Assembly (NCBI RefSeq): GCF_000372065.1
Contig: NZ_AQVB01000013.1
Location: 1-64,000 of the forward strand
Direction of reading: 5' to 3'
From: Oligella urethralis DSM 7531
GTDB taxonomy: Bacteria; Pseudomonadota; Gammaproteobacteria; Burkholderiales; Burkholderiaceae_B
Length of the DNA: 64,000 nt
Below, piece by piece: positions 8,189 through 19,917 of the stretch; the stretch's first letter is position 1; the number at the start of each line of letters is the position of its first letter. Made by a program: the position numbers and the translations under genes. The notes under the pieces were generated by a model. The model ran no database searches. It worked only from the letters and a program-made list of their open reading frames with translations, and was not told the origin of the DNA.

Positions 8189-9519
8189 ACATTAAAAACC
8201 TGCCGCAGCTACACCCTGCCGAATTGGAGCACACCCAAAGGCTAGCTGAGCTTTTAAAAAAAGAAATCGAGTCCAATGGACCGATTTCTTTTGAGCATTT
8301 TATGGCTCAAGCGCTTTATCACCCCCAATACGGCTACTACACCAGCGGTAGGCTAAAACTAGCCAGTCATCAAAGCAGTCAGGAAGCGATTGCCGCCTCC
8401 AGTCTAGCTTATCTTGAACGAGGTGAGGCGATTCCGCTAGAGGGCGATAACCCCTCCATCGGTATGAGTCGCGTTGATAAAGGTAACCCTGCGGCCATGA
8501 GCAGCGCTTCCGCCGTGAGTGGTGACTTTATTACTGCACCTGAGTTGAGCCCTTGGTTTGGTCGTACGTTAGCACTTGCGGTTAGCGATGTGCTAAGTCA
8601 CTGTAGCGAAAAAAATATTCTCGAATTTGGTGCCGGCAGTGGTGCTTTAGCGGCACAGATTTTGGAGAGTTTAGACGATAGCTCGGTCAAGTATTTCATC
8701 CTTGAAGTTTCTTCCGACTTAAAAGAGCTACAACAGCAAAGCTTGTCGGCCTATGCCGACCGCGTGGTCTGGTTAGAGCAATTACCGGAGAGCTTTGTTG
8801 GTTGTGTAATAGCCAATGAGGTGCTGGATTCAATGCCAGTGCGCCTTTATATCTACGACGATGAAGAAAAGCTCAAGGAGAGCCATGTCACGCTACGTCC
8901 TACCTCCACCAGCGAGGAGGAGACGGTAGCAACCCAGCCTCAAAACCTCTTTACTTGGGCTGATGAGGAGGTGACAGCCGAACGCTTAGCAGATGGGATT
9001 GAGCGTATGCCTAAAATTGCCGGTTATAGCTCTGAATTCAATCAACAAGCCAGAGCTTGGATTCGCAGCCTGGGTGAGTGGCTAAAGCAAGGCGCAGCCA
9101 TCATTATTGACTACGGCTTCCCTGCTGCCGAGTACTACCATCCCCAGCGTGCTCAGGGTACCTTAATGTGTCATTTCCGCCATCATGCGCACCCGGATGT
9201 ACTATCCTTACCGGGCATTCAGGACATTACCGCTCATGTGGACTTTTCAGCAATCGCTGATGAGGCTTTCAAAGCCGGTTTAGAGCTAGCTGGCTACACC
9301 TCACAAGCCAATTTCCTCATCAATTGTGGTATGTTGGATTTATTATCCACGCTGGATCCAGAGGATGTTGAAAGCTATGCATTACATATTGGTCCGGTGC
9401 AAAAGCTACTCTCCGAATCGGAAATGGGTGAGCTCTTTAAAGTGATGATACTTAGCAAGGGGCTGCAAGGTTTTTGCCCCATTGGCTTTAGCCACGCCGA
9501 TCGTCGCTCGCAGTTGTAA
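8185..9519 (+). CDS. MidA/NDUFAF7-like SAM-dependent methyltransferase (COG1565)
   Basis: Homologues of this 444-residue protein include NDUFAF7, which methylates an arginine of a complex I subunit; bacterial targets are mostly unknown. Visible family features are ISFEHFMAQALYHPQYGYY near the N-terminus, GDFITAPELSPWFGRTLA, the SAM-binding ILEFGAGSGALA, ANEVLDSMPVRLY and IIIDYGFP. The segment around residues 50-115, between GYY and GDFITAPE, is longer than I expect and is low in complexity. The start ATG overlaps the stop of the esterase gene by four bases, which indicates coupling in one operon. Confidence 0.85.
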   Translation: MNIKNLPQLHPAELEHTQRLAELLKKEIESNGPISFEHFMAQALYHPQYGYYTSGRLKLASHQSSQEAIAASSLAYLERGEAIPLEGDNPSIGMSRVDKGNPAAMSSASAVSGDFITAPELSPWFGRTLALAVSDVLSHCSEKNILEFGAGSGALAAQILESLDDSSVKYFILEVSSDLKELQQQSLSAYADRVVWLEQLPESFVGCVIANEVLDSMPVRLYIYDDEEKLKESHVTLRPTSTSEEETVATQPQNLFTWADEEVTAERLADGIERMPKIAGYSSEFNQQARAWIRSLGEWLKQGAAIIIDYGFPAAEYYHPQRAQGTLMCHFRHHAHPDVLSLPGIQDITAHVDFSAIADEAFKAGLELAGYTSQANFLINCGMLDLLSTLDPEDVESYALHIGPVQKLLSESEMGELFKVMILSKGLQGFCPIGFSHADRRSQL

Positions 9520-9571
9520 TGAGGAGCGAAGCTTAAGCGATTGAGACCCAGTACTATCAAACGAGAAATCT

Positions 9572-10042
9572 ATGCTTTTATACTATCTTTTGGCCTTTAC
9601 TGCGGCCATCGCCATTGCACTGCAAGCACCTATCAACTCTAGACTGGGTCAGGATTTATTAGGGCAGCCTTTATTGGCAGCCCTCATCTCTTTTTCCGTG
9701 GGTACCATCACCCTCTTTATTATCTGCTTATTTCGTGCTGACTTCAGCCCCCTGGCTCCTACCCTCGGACAACAGCCCTTATGGAAGTTTTCCGGTGGTT
9801 TACTGGGGGCCTTTATGGTCTTCTGTAGCGCCTTTTTACCCTTAAAAATGGGTTTAAGTAATTTTCTCTTTGTGGTGGTTTTTACCCAAATTATGGTGGC
9901 AATTGTGGTGGATCATTTCGGTTTAATCGGCATGCCGACTAGACCAGTGGATGTATGGCGTATCCTGGGCGCAATCATTAGCTCCATCGGTCTCTTTGTG
10001 TTTTTCTTTGGAGAAAAAATCACTAAGCAGCTACTCGCTTAG
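9572..10042 (+). CDS. YdcZ/DUF606-family small membrane transporter
   Basis: The 156-residue protein has five hydrophobic segments and the family features ALQAPINSRLGQ near the N-terminus, a GG-containing third helix and LIGMPTRPVDVWRILGAI before the last helix. DUF606 proteins belong to the drug/metabolite transporter clan and are half the size of EamA pairs, so they probably work as dimers. The substrate is unknown. It follows the methyltransferase gene by 52 bases on the same strand and may end that operon; cca converges from the other side. Confidence 0.8.
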   Translation: MLLYYLLAFTAAIAIALQAPINSRLGQDLLGQPLLAALISFSVGTITLFIICLFRADFSPLAPTLGQQPLWKFSGGLLGAFMVFCSAFLPLKMGLSNFLFVVVFTQIMVAIVVDHFGLIGMPTRPVDVWRILGAIISSIGLFVFFFGEKITKQLLA

Positions 10043-10061
10043 ACTTGATTCGCCCCACACA

Positions 10062-11321
10062 CTAAGCACAACGGACCTGTTCCAATGCCCTTAGACGTGC
10101 ACTATAAATTGCCTCTTTAATTGGTCGCCCCTCTGCCGCACAAGCTTTAGCGATCGCTCCCGCGTCAACCGCTTGTACAGCGGCAAGTAGTCGACGCCAT
10201 TGACCCAGTTCCGCCTCAATTTGCTCAGCCGACACCCCTTTGACGCTTAATAGTAAGGCAGAACTCTGCAGCAACTCCTCAAAGCGCTCAGGCTTTCTAA
10301 GCGGATCGGTAGCTAATATCGCCCGCAATAATTGCTCGGGTGGCGTGGTAGCGTTCAAAGGATACTGCTGCATGGCTTGCACCCATTGGGCAATTAACTG
10401 CGCCGCTTCTTGACAGGCATGAGGCGCTCTCAAGCGCTGAGAAAACGCCATAATATCGGCCACACGATAAAAGATCAAACCATAGCTAAAGGCTAAACTG
10501 AGCTCGCTGTTAGCTACTAAATGTAGCAATTCAGCCGCCTCCCTATCCCAAACAAAGCCTGGTAACACACGCTCCAAGGCCGCAATCTCTGCTAAAAACC
10601 GGAACGTACGGTAGGGTGCGGGCTGCATCAAAGCGCGTGATAACTCCTGCCACACACGCTCGGCCACCAAATGGTCGACCTCGCCATTGTCCACCATTGT
10701 TTGACAGTAACTCAAGGTTTCAGGGGCTACCCTAAAGTCCTCAAAACGCGCCAAAAAACGTGCCAAACGTAAAATACGAACAGGATCCTCAATAAAGGCC
10801 TCACTGACATGCCGAAAAACCTTTTGTCGTAGATCCTGTAAACCACCAAAGGGATCGCTTAAAAACGGTGGACTACCCGCACTGAGTCGTTGGTCTAAGG
10901 CACCGCTTTGCAATAAGGTATTAAGCTGCGCTTCTCCCAACTCATCACTTAGTTGCGCCAAATAACGCTGCCCCGCTTGACTCAAGGCCATGGCATTGAC
11001 CGTCAGATCACGCCGCAATAAGTCCTGCTCCAAACTAACATCGCTGCCAGTATAAAAGGTAAAGCCTTGATAACCTCGACCAGACTTACGTTCGGTGCGG
11101 GCTAAGGCGTATTCTTCATGGGTGCTAGGGTGTAAAAACACAGGAAAATCACCACCCACGGGTAGGTAGCCATTGGCCACCATTTGTTCAGGGGTAGCAC
11201 CTACTACCACCCAATCATAATCACCCGCAGGTAGACCTAATAAGCGGTCACGCACCGCCCCACCCACCGCATAAATGGCTGTGGGGTCTAGGGTATTTTG
11301 ATGACTCGTCTGCGCTGACAT
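10062..11321 (-). CDS. cca: CCA tRNA nucleotidyltransferase
   Basis: The enzyme adds or repairs the CCA end of tRNAs. The 419 residues begin with the class II nucleotidyltransferase fold: IYAVGGAVRDRLLGLP (about 17-32) with the metal carboxylates in DYDWVVVGA shortly after. The RRDLTVNAMA motif follows near 103-112, and EDPVRILRLARFLARF near 177-192. There is no C-terminal HD phosphohydrolase signature that I can see, so this is the shorter bacterial form. It is read from the slt side with a 9-base gap, and its 3' end faces the YdcZ gene. Confidence 0.93.
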   Translation of the reverse strand: MSAQTSHQNTLDPTAIYAVGGAVRDRLLGLPAGDYDWVVVGATPEQMVANGYLPVGGDFPVFLHPSTHEEYALARTERKSGRGYQGFTFYTGSDVSLEQDLLRRDLTVNAMALSQAGQRYLAQLSDELGEAQLNTLLQSGALDQRLSAGSPPFLSDPFGGLQDLRQKVFRHVSEAFIEDPVRILRLARFLARFEDFRVAPETLSYCQTMVDNGEVDHLVAERVWQELSRALMQPAPYRTFRFLAEIAALERVLPGFVWDREAAELLHLVANSELSLAFSYGLIFYRVADIMAFSQRLRAPHACQEAAQLIAQWVQAMQQYPLNATTPPEQLLRAILATDPLRKPERFEELLQSSALLLSVKGVSAEQIEAELGQWRRLLAAVQAVDAGAIAKACAAEGRPIKEAIYSARLRALEQVRCA

Positions 11322-11330
11322 CCTTAGCTA

Positions 11331-13397
11331 CTAGGGATGAATGGTACCCAAACGCTGCGTGAGCGAGGCAGGTCTACCGTGATTAAACTTAATATCGTAC
11401 CAAACAGCATTAGACAATACATGCTTCACATATAAGCGAGTTTCGGTAAAGGGGATCGTTTCCGCAAAAATCGCCCCCTCTACTGACCGTGTCAGGCTAT
11501 TACGCCAACGTACAGCACGGTTCGGACCTGCGTTATAACCCGCAGTGGCCAAGACTTCAGAACCTGCCTGCTTATCTAAAATATCCTTAAGGTAGGTCGT
11601 ACCAAATAAGGTATTGGTATCGAAATCGTTAATCATGCTGTGATTATAATTTTGCACCCCCAGCTTACGCGCCACTAATTGCGCCGTACCCGGCATCAGC
11701 TGCATCAAACCAGAGGCACCGACACCAGAACGAGCCACCGGCACAAAGCGCGACTCCTGACGAATTAAGCCATACACCCAGGCTGGTGATACCCCAACCC
11801 GACGAGCTTGCGCAGTCACTCGCCCATCAAAGGGAGCCACATAGCGTTGCTCAAAGTTCACACTGTGTTTTGTCAGTAAGGAGGTATTAATGGTGCGATC
11901 ATAAAAGCCCACTTGCTTGGCCCACTCAGCAGCTGACATTAACTGCCTATCGTTGAGACCACGAATGGCATGATTCCACTCCACCACCGCATACTCACGC
12001 GCCCCAATCCCTAGAAGCGCTACCGCATTTTGTAAGCCGCTATTGCGCTTAATCGCCGCTAATTCGGCCGCCGTGACCGGCGCTGCTTGCTCTGGCCAAG
12101 TGATCTGCTGCCCCAATGCCTCACGGGCCAATTGACCATAAAAATCATAGTGACTCCATAAACTCTGATAGCCCGTATGCGCCGCTGCCGTCTGGCCTAA
12201 GGCTGCCAAGGCACGTGAATGCCAATAGACCCAAGCCGTCTCTTTTTGCTGCTCCTTATTCATCATCTCGATGGTGTCTTTCACACGGCGCCAATCAACT
12301 GTGGGCTGACGTAAGGCAGCGCGAACCCTCCAAGCCGCATTGTAATCGCTTAAGGCCACATCCTCCGACTGCCGATACCAGCGATCCGAGCGATCCTCCA
12401 GATTGAGGGCTGAGACTAATCCAAACTGAGCATAAGCCCATTGCTTATCCTGTTTACTGAGCAGATTAGTGGCATTCAACAGCTGAATGCCTTGCTCACG
12501 ATCCTGACGTGCCAAGCGGCTAAAAGCAATGGCACGCAATTCCGCCTCCAGTGGTGAGGCGGCAGCACCGGATTGGCGACTAATCCAAGCGCGCGGATCG
12601 GCCATAATGGCACGATACTGTGCTAGCTGTGCCGGTGAAAAAACCAGTGCCGCATAACGGGCCGCAGCGTTTTTATTATCATATTCTACTGCCGCTCTCA
12701 AGGCTGGCTGTAATTGCTCAAAGCTCAAACGCCCTTGACGATTCAAAGTTTCTAACATCGCCCAACAAGACTCACCTGGACTAAAGCTTGCCAACGCTTC
12801 ACGAATCCCAACGCGCTGACCTGTCATGGCGTGACTTTGGATAGAGGCGCATTCAGCTTGGCTCAAACTTACGTTTACCGGTCCCAAGGCTGCTGCCGTT
12901 TGATAGTCACCCAAAGCCGCAGCCTTGATAATCCATTCTGCCTTAAGGCGCTCAGCCATATAGCTGTGGGGGTGCGCTTTGATAAACTGGTCTAAGGCAG
13001 CCGTATCCAAAGCAGCTAACGTGCTGCTACGATTGAGATGATTGCGTAAAAACCAATATTGCGGATAAGCACCAAGCTCATGATCCGCTTTGGCTGCATG
13101 AGCAAAACTCGGTAACAGCTCCCACTGGCGATTCTGCAAAGCCAGGTAGGCATTGGCCACTGCTGCTCTAGCGGCAGCATCAACTGGCTTTAAATCGCGC
13201 TCAGGCAGGCGTGAACGTGTTTGTTGTGCTTCAATCTCCGCTGCGCTTAGCTCCGCTTCTTCATCCACAGCGCCTGTCGTTAAAGCGGATTGTGATTGAG
13301 CTGTCGAACTGCATCCGCTCACCACAAATAAGGCGGAGGCCAAAATACCTGCCAGCAGTGTATACTTCCAATAAGGTGATAATGATTTTTGAGTCAT
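11331..13397 (-). CDS. slt: Soluble-type lytic murein transglycosylase, predicted lipoprotein
   Basis: It cleaves peptidoglycan glycan strands to 1,6-anhydromuropeptides. The N-terminus is a lipoprotein signal ending in VSGC, so it is probably anchored to the outer membrane. A long alpha-helical superhelix follows, and the C-terminal SLT domain has RQESRF (catalytic Glu), GASGLMQLMPGTAQ and TAGYNAGPNR. The start was set at ATG 13397 (688 residues), with GTGGAG eight bases upstream; an earlier ATG at 13430 adds 11 residues that would spoil the signal peptide. It is divergent from the 5-formyl-THF cyclo-ligase gene and leads into cca. Confidence 0.92.
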   Translation of the reverse strand: MTQKSLSPYWKYTLLAGILASALFVVSGCSSTAQSQSALTTGAVDEEAELSAAEIEAQQTRSRLPERDLKPVDAAARAAVANAYLALQNRQWELLPSFAHAAKADHELGAYPQYWFLRNHLNRSSTLAALDTAALDQFIKAHPHSYMAERLKAEWIIKAAALGDYQTAAALGPVNVSLSQAECASIQSHAMTGQRVGIREALASFSPGESCWAMLETLNRQGRLSFEQLQPALRAAVEYDNKNAAARYAALVFSPAQLAQYRAIMADPRAWISRQSGAAASPLEAELRAIAFSRLARQDREQGIQLLNATNLLSKQDKQWAYAQFGLVSALNLEDRSDRWYRQSEDVALSDYNAAWRVRAALRQPTVDWRRVKDTIEMMNKEQQKETAWVYWHSRALAALGQTAAAHTGYQSLWSHYDFYGQLAREALGQQITWPEQAAPVTAAELAAIKRNSGLQNAVALLGIGAREYAVVEWNHAIRGLNDRQLMSAAEWAKQVGFYDRTINTSLLTKHSVNFEQRYVAPFDGRVTAQARRVGVSPAWVYGLIRQESRFVPVARSGVGASGLMQLMPGTAQLVARKLGVQNYNHSMINDFDTNTLFGTTYLKDILDKQAGSEVLATAGYNAGPNRAVRWRNSLTRSVEGAIFAETIPFTETRLYVKHVLSNAVWYDIKFNHGRPASLTQRLGTIHP

Positions 13398-13444
13398 GGT
13401 TGCTCCACGCATCAGATGGCAGTGTGCCAATTATTAAATAGTCT

Positions 13445-14101
13445 ATGCAGCAGAATAACACAAACTACTATCAATCCATACGATCTAAGTTATTGAATCA
13501 ACGCATGCAACTGAGCGAAGTGGCATATCAAGCACGCTCCAAGGCGCTGAGCGAGCATTTTATGGGTTGGCTTAACAGCTTAGAATACGAGACACAAGCG
13601 CAACACGACTTTGATGCCCTAAAGATCCTCCCCGCGCGTCATAAAATACGCCGTCAGGGACTAGTGATTGCCGCTTATTGGCCATTTCGGCAGGAACCTG
13701 ATATCCGGGCTTTACTAGATGAGCTCTATGCCATGGGGCATGAAATTGTGCTACCCAAAATTGTAGAAAAAAACGCAGCCTTACAGTTCTTTTACTGGGA
13801 CCCGGGTGCCCCCTTGGTTACGGGTCATTTTGGCATCCTGGAGCCAGAAGCCAAAGAAATCGCCAATACCCCCGATATTGTGTTGTTGCCCATGCTGGGT
13901 TATGGGGAACAAGGTGAGCGCTTAGGCTATGGCGGTGGCTACTACGATCGCACCATTGCCGCTTGGGAAGCACAAGAGCAGTCCCCTATACTACTCGGCG
14001 CAGTGTGGTCGGATGCGCGTTTACCAAGCGATTATGAGGCATTAGCGCATGATAAATTACTCGATGGTATTGTGACGGAACGTGAGCTACGATTTTTCTA
14101 G
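13445..14101 (+). CDS. 5-formyltetrahydrofolate cyclo-ligase
   Basis: This enzyme converts 5-formyl-THF to 5,10-methenyl-THF using ATP. The 218-residue protein has the N-terminal SIRSKLLNQRMQLS segment, the folate/ATP site around IVLLPMLGYGEQGERLGYGG and the signature YGGGYYDRT near 160-168. It is known as fau/ygfA in E. coli, where it follows 6S RNA; here 6S RNA lies 43 kb away, next to zapA, so that linkage is broken. It starts 47 bases from the divergent slt start. Confidence 0.92.
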   Translation: MQQNNTNYYQSIRSKLLNQRMQLSEVAYQARSKALSEHFMGWLNSLEYETQAQHDFDALKILPARHKIRRQGLVIAAYWPFRQEPDIRALLDELYAMGHEIVLPKIVEKNAALQFFYWDPGAPLVTGHFGILEPEAKEIANTPDIVLLPMLGYGEQGERLGYGGGYYDRTIAAWEAQEQSPILLGAVWSDARLPSDYEALAHDKLLDGIVTERELRFF

Positions 14102-14202
14102 TAATGGCTAAAGCATATTACTCACCTAATCTGCATGGCAAAATTTTTTGAAGTAGATTACATTATTAGAACAAATGATCTTAACTAAGGAGTGAATGCT
14201 TT

Positions 14203-14823
14203 ATGAAGCTTTATTATTTACAGGGTTCTTGCTCAGTCGTACCGCACACCGCATTATATTGGTTAGACGCAGATTTCGAGGCATATCAGACACCACGGGA
14301 CTATTTGAAGTCGCCCGAGTACCTGGCCAAAAATCCGGCCGGCTCAGTGCCTACCTTGGAGGATGGTGATTTTACAATCACGCAAAATATTGCGATTCTC
14401 ACCTATTTGGATGCAAAGTTTCCTGATGCCGAGCTATTTGGTGCAAAAAACAATTTGCAGCAACGAGCTTTAGCATATCGTTGGTTAGCCTATGCGAACT
14501 CCGACATACATAAGCAATTTACACCTTTTTTCTCTACCCCAGGCTTTATTGAGGGCGATCAAGCACTGCATGATAGAGTAAAAAAAGCAGCCGAGCAATC
14601 CCTAATAAAAAGCTATAAAATTGCCGATGATCACTTAGCCAATCGTGAGTACTTAATCGATCAGATTTGTATTGCGGATATTTACTTATTTGTGACCCTG
14701 CGATGGGCCAAATTGGTCAAACTAGATCTCTGCCAATTAGCAAATCTGCAAGCCTACTACGAGCGTGTGGCGCAGTTTGAACCATTACAAAAGGCACTAC
14801 AAGCTGAGGGCATCAGAGCCTAG
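14203..14823 (+). CDS. Glutathione S-transferase, beta-class-like
   Basis: The 206-residue protein starts KLYYLQGSCSVVPHTALYW, close to the beta-class GST pattern with a cysteine near residue 10. The thioredoxin-fold half has NPAGSVPTLEDGDFTITQN (cis-Pro and the glutathione-binding loop) near 44-62. An all-helical C-terminal half carries a late LIDQICIADIYLFVTLRW segment. It should conjugate glutathione or reduce disulfides in the cytosol; the substrate is unknown. AAGGAG lies ten bases before the ATG. The gene is monocistronic and ends at a shared bidirectional terminator. Confidence 0.88.
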   Translation: MKLYYLQGSCSVVPHTALYWLDADFEAYQTPRDYLKSPEYLAKNPAGSVPTLEDGDFTITQNIAILTYLDAKFPDAELFGAKNNLQQRALAYRWLAYANSDIHKQFTPFFSTPGFIEGDQALHDRVKKAAEQSLIKSYKIADDHLANREYLIDQICIADIYLFVTLRWAKLVKLDLCQLANLQAYYERVAQFEPLQKALQAEGIRA

Positions 14824-14845
14824 TTTGCTAAACGCTAAAGCAAAC

Positions 14846-14894
14846 AAAAAACCCCGTTAAAACATAGCCTATGGCTGATTTTAACGGGGTTTTT
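14846..14894. terminator. Bidirectional terminator between GST and atpC
   Basis: AAAACCCCGTTAAAA (14848-14862) pairs with TTTTAACGGGGTTTT (14879-14893), a 15-bp perfect stem with a 16-base loop. A-rich and T-rich flanks serve both converging genes. Confidence 0.85.
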
Positions 14895-14906
14895 ATACTA
14901 TCCATC

Positions 14907-15332
14907 TTAGTGATGAGATTTGAGATCTCGGTAGCGCTGGATGGCAACCACTTGTGCTTGTAATAAAGCAAGTTCAGCTTCAATTGCTGCCGCTTCTTGT
15001 GGCGAAGCAGCGTTTTTAAGCGTTTCTTGGGCTTTCTTACGAGACTCTTCAGCTTTGGCTGCATCTAGTTCCTCTAGACGAACTGCCACATCGGCCAACA
15101 CAGTCACTGCATAAGGCTGTACCTCTAGAATACCACCAGCAACGAACACCACCTCTTGTGAGTCATCTTCGCGCGTGATTCTAACGGTACCTGGACGAAT
15201 ACGGGTAATCAAAGGGGTGTGACCAGGCAGTACACCTAGCTCACCCGCTTCACCCGGAAGCACGACCATTTTGACCGTGCCCGAGTACAATGACTTTTCC
15301 GCACTCACTACATCGAGTTTCAGAACTGCCAT
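14907..15332 (-). CDS. atpC: ATP synthase epsilon subunit
   Basis: The 141-residue F1 epsilon subunit has the N-terminal beta-sandwich [13 protein letters not shown] and [18 protein letters not shown]-terminal two-helix region rich in Ala, Glu and Lys can fold up to inhibit ATP hydrolysis. It is last gene of the atp operon, 9 bases after atpD, followed by a strong terminator. Confidence 0.96.
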   Translation of the reverse strand: MAVLKLDVVSAEKSLYSGTVKMVVLPGEAGELGVLPGHTPLITRIRPGTVRITREDDSQEVVFVAGGILEVQPYAVTVLADVAVRLEELDAAKAEESRKKAQETLKNAASPQEAAAIEAELALLQAQVVAIQRYRDLKSHH

Positions 15333-15341
15333 GACAATTCC

Positions 15342-16754
<1,413 letters not shown>

Positions 16755-16809
16755 TTACCTTTATAACGATTGAAAGTTACTACTTCATTTAACACTCATG
16801 TGATGAATA

Positions 16810-17721
16810 TTAAACGGCAGCAGCACCCCCCACAATTTCTGAAATTTCTTTTGTAATTGCTGCTTGACGTGTTTTGTTATAGACAAGTTGCAATTCACCA
16901 ATAACCTTTTTAGCGTTATCCGATGCAGCCTTCATCGCTACCATACGCGCTGACTGCTCCGATGCCATATTTTCCGCAACAAACTGATAGACCAAACTCT
17001 CAACATAACGCTGTAGAAGATCATCAATTACGCTGCTAACATTCGGCTCGAAGATGTAATCCCAGCCATGAGAAGATAAACCACTCTCCCCTTCTTCGAG
17101 TTTATCGTCGTAAGAAGTGGTATAGGGATCCTCTAGGTTAGACGGCAATGGCAATAAACGAATAAATGCCGGCTCCTGCTTCATCGTATTCACGAAAATC
17201 GTGGTTGCTACATAGAGTGCGTCAATCTTGCCCTCTTTATAGTCGTCCAACTGCACTTTTAGTGCACCAATTAGGCTTTCCATATTTGGCACATCACCTA
17301 ATTGTGTTTGTTGTGAAACGATATTGGCACCTAAACGGCTTAAAAATGATAAGCCCTTTGAGCCCAAAGCGGTTGCCTGAACACCGACATTCTGAGATTT
17401 GAACTCTTGCAGACGATTTAAGGCTAAACGCGTAATATTGGTATTTAATCCGCCACAAAGACCCTTGTCCGTTGTAATCAACACTAGACCCACATTTTTT
17501 ACCTCCTTTCTAGCTTCGAGGTAAGGATTTGAGTAGTCAGATGTTGTCAACATCAAGTGTCTGGCAATATCACGTACTTTTTTGGCATAAGGACGACCGG
17601 CACGCATACGATCCTGTGCTTTACGCATCTTGGACGCAGCTACCATCTCCATGGCCTTAGTGATTTTGCTCGTATTTTGTACGCTCAAAATCTTAGTACG
17701 GATTTCTTTAATTCCAGCCAT
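16810..17721 (-). CDS. atpG: ATP synthase gamma subunit
   Basis: The central rotor shaft of F1 has coiled-coil ends: the N-terminal [20 protein letters not shown] with [10 protein letters not shown], and a C-terminal [18 protein letters not shown]. The [10 protein letters not shown] motif is near 84-93. At 303 residues it is about 12-15 longer than the E. coli protein; the extra sits in an acidic loop near 205-225 ([13 protein letters not shown]), which I take as lineage variation. The gene lies between atpA and atpD. Confidence 0.96.
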   Translation of the reverse strand: MAGIKEIRTKILSVQNTSKITKAMEMVAASKMRKAQDRMRAGRPYAKKVRDIARHLMLTTSDYSNPYLEARKEVKNVGLVLITTDKGLCGGLNTNITRLALNRLQEFKSQNVGVQATALGSKGLSFLSRLGANIVSQQTQLGDVPNMESLIGALKVQLDDYKEGKIDALYVATTIFVNTMKQEPAFIRLLPLPSNLEDPYTTSYDDKLEEGESGLSSHGWDYIFEPNVSSVIDDLLQRYVESLVYQFVAENMASEQSARMVAMKAASDNAKKVIGELQLVYNKTRQAAITKEISEIVGGAAAV

Positions 17722-17793
17722 ATTAAATTCCTATTAGAATTAGACCTCAGTCAGACCTGATTCATCCCGGTCTGACTGTGCTAAATCACCTTA

Positions 17794-19332
17794 TTAAGCG
17801 TAAGACTTTTTGAAAGCTGCGATGGCATCTTTCAGTGCAGCCTCGTCTTCTTTGCTCAACTGCTTAGTTGATTCAATGCGATCAATTAAATCAGCATTTT
17901 TAGACTTCAAGTGCTCTTTAAGCGCTTTTTCAAATGGTAGAATTTGTGTAACTTCTACATCGTCTAAATAACCGTTGTTAACCGCAAATAGCGAAACCGC
18001 CATTTCCCAAACTTTGTAAGGAGTGTATTGTGGCTGCTTCAATAACTCAACCACACGCTCACCGCGCTCTAGCTGACGACGAGTTGCTTCGTCAAGGTCA
18101 GAAGCGAACTGCGCAAAGGCAGCCAACTCACGATACTGTGCCAAGTCAGTACGAATACCGCCTGATAAGCTCTTAATCACCTTAGTTTGAGCTGCACCAC
18201 CCACACGCGATACCGAAATACCTGCGTTAATTGCAGGACGAATACCAGCGTTAAATAAGTCAGTTTCAAGGAAGATCTGACCGTCAGTAATTGAAATAAC
18301 GTTGGTTGGTACGAAAGCAGAAACGTCACCTGCTTGAGTTTCAATAATCGGTAAGGCAGTTAATGAACCGGTTTTACCCTTAACCTCACCATTAGTGAAT
18401 TTTTCTACGTAATCAGCATTTACACGTGCAGCACGCTCAAGTAAACGAGAGTGTAAGTAGAATACGTCACCCGGATAAGCCTCACGACCCGGTGGACGAC
18501 GTAATAATAACGATACTTGACGATATGCCCAAGCCTGCTTAGTTAAGTCATCATAAACAATTAAGGCATCCTGACCACGGTCACGGAAGTACTCACCCAT
18601 TGTACAACCGGCATAAGGGGCTAAGTACTGCATAGCAGCGGAGTCAGAGGCGTTAGCAGCTACCACGATGGTGTACTCTAAAGCACCTGTTTCTTCAAGT
18701 TTACGAACAATATTGTTTACGGTAGATGCTTTTTGACCAACAGCCACGTATACACAAATTACGTTTTGGCCTTTTTGGTTAATAATGGCATCCACAGCAA
18801 CCGCTGTTTTACCTACCTGACGGTCACCAATAATTAACTCACGCTGACCGCGACCGATAGGTACCATTGAGTCAATCGCTTTAGAACCTGTTTGTAAAGG
18901 CTCAGATACGGATTGACGTGCAATTACGCCCGGAGCAACCTTCTCAATAACGTCTGTTTGAGTCGTGTTAATCGGGCCTTTACCATCAATTGGATTACCT
19001 AAGGTGTCAACCACACGGCCACATAATTCCGGACCAACAGGTACCTCAAGAATACGACCAGTTGTTTTAACCAGATCACCCTCGGAAACGCTGGTGTAAT
19101 CACCTAAAATCACCGCACCAACTGAATCACGCTCTAGGTTTAGCGCCAAACCGAAAACATTGTTGGGAAATTCGAGCATTTCGCCCTGCATCACATCGGA
19201 TAAACCGTGGATGCGAGTAATACCGTCGGTTACGGATACTACCGTACCCTGCGTACGGACATCGGCAGAAGTACCTAGACCCTCAATTCGGCTCTTTAGT
19301 AATTCGCTGATCTCTGACGGATTGAGTTGCAT
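17794..19332 (-). CDS. atpA: ATP synthase alpha subunit
   Basis: The non-catalytic nucleotide-binding F1 subunit, 512 residues, begins with [17 protein letters not shown]. It has the P-loop GDRQVGKTA near 170-178, the Walker B region [20 protein letters not shown], and the family signature [13 protein letters not shown]. Spacing to atpH is 33 bases. Length and motifs are standard. Confidence 0.97.
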   Translation of the reverse strand: MQLNPSEISELLKSRIEGLGTSADVRTQGTVVSVTDGITRIHGLSDVMQGEMLEFPNNVFGLALNLERDSVGAVILGDYTSVSEGDLVKTTGRILEVPVGPELCGRVVDTLGNPIDGKGPINTTQTDVIEKVAPGVIARQSVSEPLQTGSKAIDSMVPIGRGQRELIIGDRQVGKTAVAVDAIINQKGQNVICVYVAVGQKASTVNNIVRKLEETGALEYTIVVAANASDSAAMQYLAPYAGCTMGEYFRDRGQDALIVYDDLTKQAWAYRQVSLLLRRPPGREAYPGDVFYLHSRLLERAARVNADYVEKFTNGEVKGKTGSLTALPIIETQAGDVSAFVPTNVISITDGQIFLETDLFNAGIRPAINAGISVSRVGGAAQTKVIKSLSGGIRTDLAQYRELAAFAQFASDLDEATRRQLERGERVVELLKQPQYTPYKVWEMAVSLFAVNNGYLDDVEVTQILPFEKALKEHLKSKNADLIDRIESTKQLSKEDEAALKDAIAAFKKSYA

Positions 19333-19365
19333 AATCAGACTCCTGAAATCCTATAGTTATGGCGC

Positions 19366-19905
19366 TTATTCAGCAACCAACTTATCGTGCAAACGTGTAA
19401 TTTGCGCTTGCACCGAAGTATCTAAAACTTGATCACCCACGATCACTCGTACCCCACCAATTAAGGCTGGATCAACCTTCACCTCGGGTTCTAGAGATAC
19501 GCTAAATTTTTTTTCAAGACTTGCAAGCAAATCTTTTAATTGTTCTTGAGTTAACTCAAAAGCGCTCGTAATTTGGGCGATCGCCTTGCCATCATGCTTA
19601 TTTTTAAGTTGAATAAATTGTTCAGCAATCTCTGGCAATACTGCCCAGCGATCGTTTTCCACTACTAATTGAACAAAATTCTTAACATCAGCAGGCATAT
19701 CAGGCAATAGTGTGTCAAAAATAGCCAAGCTGTCAGCTTCGGTCGCTTTAGGATTTGATAAAAGCTCCTTGACTTCAGCGACAGAAACTATTTCTGACAA
19801 TTGTTTTACAGCCTTAGCCCAAGTCTCTAATCCGACTTGACTGTCCTTTGCCGCTGCAAATGCAGCGCTTGCGTAAGGACGGGCAATAGTTGAAAGTTCA
19901 GCCAT
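19366..19905 (-). CDS. atpH: ATP synthase delta subunit
   Basis: The 179-residue stator subunit joins the b-dimer to the top of F1. It opens ARPYASAAFAAAKD and carries the C-terminal family signature VDPALIGGVRVIVGDQVLD near 145-163. It lies 12 bases after atpF. Confidence 0.96.
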   Translation of the reverse strand: MAELSTIARPYASAAFAAAKDSQVGLETWAKAVKQLSEIVSVAEVKELLSNPKATEADSLAIFDTLLPDMPADVKNFVQLVVENDRWAVLPEIAEQFIQLKNKHDGKAIAQITSAFELTQEQLKDLLASLEKKFSVSLEPEVKVDPALIGGVRVIVGDQVLDTSVQAQITRLHDKLVAE

Positions 19906-19917
19906 AGCAATCCCAAA

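Noticed and set aside
12116-12406. A 96-codon plus-strand frame within slt
   Set aside because: It lies wholly antisense to a well-conserved gene and has a His/Pro/Ser-rich random composition.
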